DNA from: Aquicoccus porphyridii
GTDB taxonomy: Bacteria; Pseudomonadota; Alphaproteobacteria; Rhodobacterales; Rhodobacteraceae
Direction of reading: 5' to 3'
Length of the DNA stretch: 56,885 bases
Assembly (NCBI RefSeq): GCF_008369105.1
Contig: NZ_VINQ01000022.1
Span: 1 to 56,885 of the forward strand
Shown here in pieces: positions 52,075 to 56,885 of this stretch. The notes beneath the pieces are model-generated. The model was not told the origin of the DNA. It saw only the letters and a list, made by a program, of their open reading frames with translations, and did not search any database. Made by a program: the position numbers and the translations under genes. Positions within the stretch are counted from its first letter, which is position 1. The number at the start of each line of letters is the position of its first letter.

Positions 52075-52812
52075 ATGGCTAGCCTGCCCGATATGACATC
52101 GAAACCCCCTCCGCTTTTCCCAAGGCTGGCGCGCGATGCGCTATCGCAACGGATCGCGCAGGCGTTGACCGAGGCGATCGTGTCGGGCCGCCTGAAACCG
52201 GGCGACCGGGTCAGCGAATCCGCCATCGCCCGCGAGATGGGCACCAGCCGCGCGCCCGTGCGCGAGGCCGGTCGCCTGCTGGAAAGTGCGGGCCTTCTGG
52301 TGTCGAAGGCCAACCGGGGGTTTTTCGTGCGCACGATCACCGCCGATGATCTCGACTCGATCTACGAGCTGCGCCTGTGCATCGAGCGCGAGGCGGCCGC
52401 ACGGCTGGTGCGCGTGGGTGGCGTGGCGGGCGTGGTTCCGGATCTGCATCTGCAACTGGATGAAATGACGGGCCGGTCGGCCGATGGGCAGGTGATCCAC
52501 CAGATCGCCGCCGATCTGCAGTTTCACCGCCTGATCGTGAAGAATTCGGGCAACAGCCGGTTCCTCGCGGTGTTCGACACGCTGGCCTCGGAGATCCAGG
52601 CCAGCACGGCCCTGATCGACCGGGTGTTCGACGATCCGCACAAGATCGCGCGCAATCACCTGCTGATCATCGACGCGCTGGAAACCGGCGATGAGGGCGA
52701 GGCCCGCGCCGCGATGGATTATCACATCGGCGTCGCGCGCGAGGCGGTCGTGAATCACTTCCGGGTTCTGGAGGCAGGCCACCCCGCCCCGCCGCCGCGC
52801 AAGGTGCCGTGA
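52075..52812 (+). CDS. GntR-family regulator (FCD subfamily)
   Basis: The product has 245 residues if started at the ATG of MASLPDMTSKPP; an internal ATG at 52093 is equally possible and neither has a strong ribosome site. The winged HTH is DALSQRIAQALTEAIVSGRLKPGDRVSESAIAREMGTSRAPVREAGRLLESAGLLVSKANRGFFV (about 20-85). The C-terminal FCD domain has the usual helices and metal-type residues: ELRLCIEREAA, DLQFHRLIVKNSGNSRF, and DYHIGVAREAV near the end. It is divergent from the second peptide importer and probably its repressor. Confidence 0.9.
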   Translation: MASLPDMTSKPPPLFPRLARDALSQRIAQALTEAIVSGRLKPGDRVSESAIAREMGTSRAPVREAGRLLESAGLLVSKANRGFFVRTITADDLDSIYELRLCIEREAAARLVRVGGVAGVVPDLHLQLDEMTGRSADGQVIHQIAADLQFHRLIVKNSGNSRFLAVFDTLASEIQASTALIDRVFDDPHKIARNHLLIIDALETGDEGEARAAMDYHIGVAREAVVNHFRVLEAGHPAPPPRKVP

Positions 52813-52981
52813 TTGCCCAGGGTTTGGCCGTGTCGGGGCACCGATCGGCGATTGTGGAAGAGGCTGCGGGCGTTGGGGGTATCAAGGCAGGGGAACACGC
52901 GTTGCACACGCTTTCCCGGTGTTCGGTTGGATTTGCGCTCAGGAAGGAACGCGGGTTCTCAGTAAACCCATTGAAAATAAA

Positions 52982-53055
52982 TGGAGGCGAGTACCGGAAT
53001 CGAACCGGTGTACACGGATTTGCAATCCGCTGCGTCACCACTCCGCCAACTCGCC
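52982..53055 (-). tRNA. tRNA-Cys (GCA)
   Basis: On the minus strand the 74 bases start GGCGAGT and end ACTCGCC-T-CCA, so acceptor strands pair perfectly and CCA is encoded. The D arm, anticodon stem-loop (GGATT-GCA-AATCC) and T arm (ACCGG-TTCGATT-CCGGT) are all intact. Confidence 0.97.
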
Positions 53056-53282
53056 CTCCGTGGTGTCAGGGCTGGCTTATCGCTGTTTTTGCGCGGCTTG
53101 TCCAGACGTCGTGGAGCCGATTTGGGAGGTATGGATAGGGGGAAGAATGGTGGTGGATGGTGCGGGTCTGCGCACGGGCGTTGGCGCGCGCTGTCGCAGG
53201 CGGCGCGGCAGACATTGCCGCCACGCGGGAGATGTGTCAAAACACAAAAAGAACTCCGACAGCTACTGACAGGGCTCAGACC

Positions 53283-53939
53283 ATGACAGATTTCGCCATG
53301 CGCCGCACGATGATGGTGGACACCCAGATCCGCCCTTCGGACGTCACGAAATACCCGATCATCGAGGCGCTGCTTTCGGTCCCGCGCGAGATGTTCGTGC
53401 CGACGGACAAGCGCGAGGTGGCCTATATGGGCGAGCATATCGACCTTGGCGGAAACCGCGTCATCCTTGATCCCCGGACGCTGGCCAAGATGCTGGATGC
53501 GCTGGATATTCAGAACGATGAGCTGGTGCTCGATATCGGGGTGGGGCTGGGATATTCCGCGGCCGTGATCGCGCGCATGGCCGAGGCCGTGGTGGCGGTG
53601 GAAGAGGAAGAGAGCCTGGCCGAGACCGGGCAGACGAACCTGGTCGAGGCCGGTGCGGATAACGTGGTCATGCATGTGGGGCCGTTGACCGAGGGCGCGG
53701 CCCAGCACGGACCCTATGACGTGATCATCCTTGAAGGCGCGGTGGCGCATCTGCCGGAGGCGTTGACTGACCAGCTCAAGGATGGTGGGCGCATGGCGGT
53801 CCTGTTCGGGGGCGAGAGCGAGCAGGGCCAGGTGCGGATCGGATACAAGATCGACGGGCGCATGAACTGGCGGTTCGCGTTCGATGCGGGGGCGCCGGTG
53901 CTGCCGGGGTTCGAGAAACATACGGCCTTTGTTTTATGA
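53283..53939 (+). CDS. Protein-L-isoaspartate O-methyltransferase-family protein (PCMT)
   Basis: The product has 218 residues, the usual PCMT length. The N-terminal segment MRRTMMVDTQIRPSDVTKYPIIEALLSVPREMFVP precedes the SAM-binding motif LDIGVGLGYSAAVIARMAEAVVAVEEEESL (about 86-115). In this alphaproteobacterial form the typical SGYqtA is GLGYSAA, and the post-I segment is normal. It lies 41 bases before the TolC-type gene, an arrangement I recall as common in related genomes. Whether it repairs isoaspartyl residues or has another methylation role is unknown. Confidence 0.85.
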   Translation: MTDFAMRRTMMVDTQIRPSDVTKYPIIEALLSVPREMFVPTDKREVAYMGEHIDLGGNRVILDPRTLAKMLDALDIQNDELVLDIGVGLGYSAAVIARMAEAVVAVEEEESLAETGQTNLVEAGADNVVMHVGPLTEGAAQHGPYDVIILEGAVAHLPEALTDQLKDGGRMAVLFGGESEQGQVRIGYKIDGRMNWRFAFDAGAPVLPGFEKHTAFVL

Positions 53940-53979
53940 GCGGCTTATCGGCAGAGAAACAAGGTGTGACGGGAGCGGC

Positions 53980-55404
53980 ATGATGCGGATCGCGATGAAA
54001 CGGAAACCCTTGGCGCGGCTGGTGGCTGCGGCGATTCTTGCCTTTGCCGTGCCGGTGATGTCGCAGGCCGAAACGGTGGCCGACACGATGGCGGCGGCCT
54101 ATCAGCATAACGGGCTGATCGAACAGAACCGCGCCTTGCTGCGGGCGGCGGACGAGGATGTGGCGATCGCGGTTTCCGCGCTCAAGCCCATTCTCAACTG
54201 GTCGGCGGACATGACCTATTCGCGCGGGCGCAGTTTCACCCCGGGCACCATGGCCGCGTCGCGGTCATCGTCTGGCACGGATGCAACGATCGGGCTCGCG
54301 GCGGAGCTTCTGCTTTATGATTTCGGGCGCAGCAAGATCGGCATCGGCGTGCAGAAGGAAACCGTCCTGGCTACGCGGCAGGCGCTCGTTTCGGCCGAAC
54401 AACAGGTGCTTTTGCGCGCCGCGACCGCGTTTTTCGAGGTTCAGCGGCGCAATGAGTTCGTCCGGCTTCGGCAGAACAACGTGCGCGTGATTTCCGAACA
54501 GCTTCGAGCGGCGCGTGACCGGTTCGAGGTTGGCGAGGTGACGCGCACCGATGTGTCGCTGGCCGAGGCCCGGTTGGCCGGGGCGCGTGCGGCACTGGCT
54601 GCGGCGCAGGGGCAACTGGCGCAGGCGAACGAGGAATTCCGCGCAGCGGTTGGGCGCAAGCCCGGACAGTTGAGCGGTCTTGGCCGGGTGCCGGCGACCG
54701 CGAAATCGGTGGATGCGGCCAAGGCGGTGGCGCTGAGGAATCACCCCGAAATGCTCAAGGTGCAACACGAGGTGACCGCGACCGAGCTGGCCATTCTGGC
54801 AGCCGAGGCGGGCATGAAGCCGCAGGTCAAGCTGACCGGGCGCTATGGTTTGACCCAGAACCTCGATGACAGGGGATTCTCCAACGGTGGCAGCGTCGGG
54901 GTCGAGATCGGCGGGCCGATCTACCAGGGCGGGCGGTTGAGTGCGCTGGCCCGGCAGGCGATGGCGCGGCGGGACCAGGCGCGCGCGGGTCTGCATGTCG
55001 TGCGCCACAACATTGCCCTTGCCGTCGGCAACGCATGGGCCGGGCTTCAGGTCGCCCGCGCGAGCCGGGATGCCAGCGAACGCCAGGTCCGCGCGGCGCG
55101 CGAGGCGTTTCGCGGGGTGCGTGAAGAGGCAACGCTGGGCGCGCGCACGACGCTTGATGTGCTTGATGCCGAGCAGGAGTTGCTGGACGCGCAAACCAAC
55201 CTGGCTTCGGCCATGGTGGACGAGCATGTGGCGGCCTATAACCTGCTGTCGGCCATGGGATACCTGACGGCCGAGAGATTGAACCTGCGGGTGCCGCGCT
55301 ATGATCCGGCGGCCTATTACAACCTGGTCAAGGACGCCCCGGCCAAACGATCGCGGCAGGGCCAGCAGCTTGACAAGGCGTTGCGGTCCCTGGGCAAGCA
55401 ATAG
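53980..55404 (+). CDS. TolC-family outer-membrane efflux protein
   Basis: The product has 474 residues. The signal peptide (RKPLARLVAAAILAFAVPVMSQAE) points to export; GGGAGC precedes the ATG pair. The two OEP repeats are visible: ADTMAAAYQHN (about 33-43), a long helical stretch with VGEVTRTDVSLAEARLAGARAAL, then NHPEMLKVQHEVTATELAILAAEAGMKPQVKLTG and EATLGARTTLDVLDAEQELLDAQ. This is the RTX/type I secretion and multidrug-export tunnel. No inner-membrane partner is encoded in view. Confidence 0.93.
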   Translation: MMRIAMKRKPLARLVAAAILAFAVPVMSQAETVADTMAAAYQHNGLIEQNRALLRAADEDVAIAVSALKPILNWSADMTYSRGRSFTPGTMAASRSSSGTDATIGLAAELLLYDFGRSKIGIGVQKETVLATRQALVSAEQQVLLRAATAFFEVQRRNEFVRLRQNNVRVISEQLRAARDRFEVGEVTRTDVSLAEARLAGARAALAAAQGQLAQANEEFRAAVGRKPGQLSGLGRVPATAKSVDAAKAVALRNHPEMLKVQHEVTATELAILAAEAGMKPQVKLTGRYGLTQNLDDRGFSNGGSVGVEIGGPIYQGGRLSALARQAMARRDQARAGLHVVRHNIALAVGNAWAGLQVARASRDASERQVRAAREAFRGVREEATLGARTTLDVLDAEQELLDAQTNLASAMVDEHVAAYNLLSAMGYLTAERLNLRVPRYDPAAYYNLVKDAPAKRSRQGQQLDKALRSLGKQ

Positions 55405-55488
55405 CGGCAGACGCGCAAGACGCGCCCTATCTGTTGTGGGAATCCTGTCGCTGCGCTACAATCGTGGGCGAGGCAGAGTGGTGACCAA

Positions 55489-56490
55489 ATGACTGATCCC
55501 GTGACGAATGTTGAAATCGAGGATGTCCTGTCCTCTATCCGGCGGCTGGTATCCGAAAACGGTCGCGGTGCGACAACACGCCCGGCCGAGCGGAGCGGGG
55601 CGGAAGGCCCGGTGGAGCAGGTCGAAGAGTCGCCGGAAGGCGGCGGGCAGGATGATATGCTTGTCCTGACACCGGCGTTGCGCGTGTCCGAACCCGAAAC
55701 TGCGCCCGCGCCGGAAAACGCGGCAACGGATAATGATCCGTCGTCTGCCGAGTCGCTTGAAAGCGTGGTCAAGGATGCGCTGGGCGAGGCGCTGGCGAAA
55801 ATGGCCCGCCCGCAGGCCGGTTCCGAATCGGGATCGGGGGGGGCGGCCGGGGATGATCTGGGATCGCGTGCCTCCGGGGCCGGGGAGAGCCTGAAAGAGC
55901 GGATCGCGGAGTTGGAAACGGTGGTTGCCCAACAGGAGGGTGACTGGGAACCCGATGGCGACAGCGAGGATGCCTATGCCGGCACCCCGGTGGAAACGCT
56001 GGCCTGGGAGGATCATGTCGAGGAGGCCGAGGACAGCACCGACGCGCCCGAGCACGTTTGGTCGGAAGACAGGATAGGCGAGGTGGAAGAAGCCGAGCTT
56101 GTCGAACTTGACGAGAATGATGTCGGCGCCGCGCCCGAGCCGATTTTCGCCCATGCCGCCGAACCCGCGGCTGCATTCCAGGAAACGGCGGAAGAGGAGC
56201 GACCGGGGTCGCTGGAGGATGCCGGGCTCGATACGGACCCGGCCGACGCGCAGGGGGTCGCCGATGCCGAAGAGTTCGACGTGCCGGAAGACACCGAAGC
56301 GATGGACGAGGATGTCGATCTTTTCGGCGCGGACGAGACGTTGATCGACGAAGAGGTGCTGCGCGAAATGGTCGCCGATATCGTGCGTCAGGAGCTTCAG
56401 GGCACCTTGGGGGAACGGATTACGCGCAACGTGCGCAAGCTTGTCCGCCGTGAAATCCACCGCGCATTGGCGGCGCATGAACTGGATTGA
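55489..56490 (+). CDS. Acidic, disordered protein of PopZ-like architecture
   Basis: The product has 333 residues. A short N-terminal helix (NVEIEDVLSSIRRLVSE, about 7-23) is followed by some 240 residues of Glu/Asp/Ala/Pro-rich low-complexity sequence. The C-terminal helical block is EEVLREMVADIVRQELQGTLGERITRNVRKLVRREIHRALAAHELD (about 288-333). This three-part plan, ending in an oligomerising helical region, is that of PopZ (DUF2497), the polar organiser, and the DVLSSIRRLV motif fits. Sequence identity cannot be tested here, so the polar role is inference. Confidence 0.6.
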   Translation: MTDPVTNVEIEDVLSSIRRLVSENGRGATTRPAERSGAEGPVEQVEESPEGGGQDDMLVLTPALRVSEPETAPAPENAATDNDPSSAESLESVVKDALGEALAKMARPQAGSESGSGGAAGDDLGSRASGAGESLKERIAELETVVAQQEGDWEPDGDSEDAYAGTPVETLAWEDHVEEAEDSTDAPEHVWSEDRIGEVEEAELVELDENDVGAAPEPIFAHAAEPAAAFQETAEEERPGSLEDAGLDTDPADAQGVADAEEFDVPEDTEAMDEDVDLFGADETLIDEEVLREMVADIVRQELQGTLGERITRNVRKLVRREIHRALAAHELD

Positions 56491-56523
56491 AGCCGAAGGC
56501 GGCATTTCGAAGGTTTGAAATGA

Positions 56524-56551
56524 AAAGCGCCCGGGAAATCCCGGGCGCTTT
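56524..56551. terminator. Strong bidirectional terminator
   Basis: A perfect 13-bp stem, AAAGCGCCCGGGA pairing with TCCCGGGCGCTTT, surrounds a two-base loop. It lies between the stops of the convergent acidic-protein and small secreted-protein genes and has T-runs on both sides. Confidence 0.9.
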
Positions 56552-56571
56552 CGGGTTCGAGGGGGCGGGGG

Positions 56572-56829
56572 TTACCGGCCCTCGTAGCCGTTGAAGGAAC
56601 GCGTATCCGAGGCATTGGCCGAGAACACGGTGATCTGTTTCTCACCGCCGATCGCGTAGTCCGCCTCGGGGCTGTCACTTTGGGTTTCGACGCCGGTCTG
56701 GGTCTGTGCGCCCTGGGTGAAGAGGCCCGCCTGGTTGTCGTTGACGGCGCGTTCATAGGGGCCGACCATGGCCGAGGCACCGGTGGCGAGGGCGATGGTG
56801 GTGGCGAGTGCTGTGAGTGCGAGTTTCAT
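56572..56829 (-). CDS. Small secreted protein of unknown function
   Basis: The product has 85 residues. The first 20 (MKLALTALATTIALATGASA) are a Sec signal peptide. The mature part is polar: VGPYERAVNDNQAGLFTQGAQTQTGVETQSDSP and ends TRSFNGYEGR. No Cys, enzyme motif or membrane segment is seen in it. It is the last gene before the window end; its upstream region is cut. Function unknown. Confidence 0.7.
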   Translation of the reverse strand: MKLALTALATTIALATGASAMVGPYERAVNDNQAGLFTQGAQTQTGVETQSDSPEADYAIGGEKQITVFSANASDTRSFNGYEGR

Positions 56830-56885
56830 GTCGTTTCCTTTCGGGTTGAAGTGATCGTGTTGGCGATCTGTTTTGATCTGTCCCC

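Overview
The window looks like chromosome of a marine-type alphaproteobacterium of the Rhodobacteraceae (roseobacter group). This rests on the high GC, on typical family proteins (7Fe ferredoxin FdxA, CarD, a Suv3-like helicase beside an S4 protein, CobS/CobT, several peptide and betaine ABC transporters) and on a tRNA-Asn-type sequence. All assignments come from reading the sequence; no database search was run.

Left part, 1-12703: part of a genomic island. It starts with the 5' end of an IS5-type transposase running off the edge, then an AT-rich gene-poor stretch with short repeats and a possible mobilisation-gene remnant. Next is a complete type I-E CRISPR-Cas locus on the minus strand: cas3-cse1-cse2-cas7e-cas5e-cas6e-cas1-cas2, a short leader and an array of 19 identical repeats with 18 spacers. 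A tyrosine integrase follows, then a 45-base 3' half of tRNA-Asn that marks the right attachment site. The CRISPR system therefore appears to have arrived on an element integrated at a tRNA-Asn gene; the left end lies outside the window.

13050-34917: accessory metabolism. First comes a peptide module (CocE/NonD hydrolase, dipeptide ABC importer, C69-type peptidase) under a divergent HTH regulator, with two look-alike operator candidates. A small membrane protein and an MmyB-type XRE regulator follow. Then a LysR gene faces a tightly coupled eight-gene operon: Ldh2-family dehydrogenase, aldehyde dehydrogenase, M19-like protein lacking metal ligands, an unrecognised 558-residue protein, a DUF3726-like protein and a ProXWV-type betaine importer. 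This operon is the best candidate for an undescribed catabolic system, probably for a methylated (quaternary) amino acid.

34954-56885: mostly core genes (oligoendopeptidase F, FAH-family enzyme, alpha/beta hydrolase, SCP2 protein, TPR protein, helicase, S4 protein, ferredoxin, CarD, CobS/CobT, HpaR-type MarR). A second dipeptide importer with a divergent GntR regulator follows, then tRNA-Cys, a PCMT-family methyltransferase, a TolC-type protein, an acidic PopZ-like protein and a small secreted protein. All three importers have a GC-rich stem-loop between the binding-protein gene and the first permease gene.
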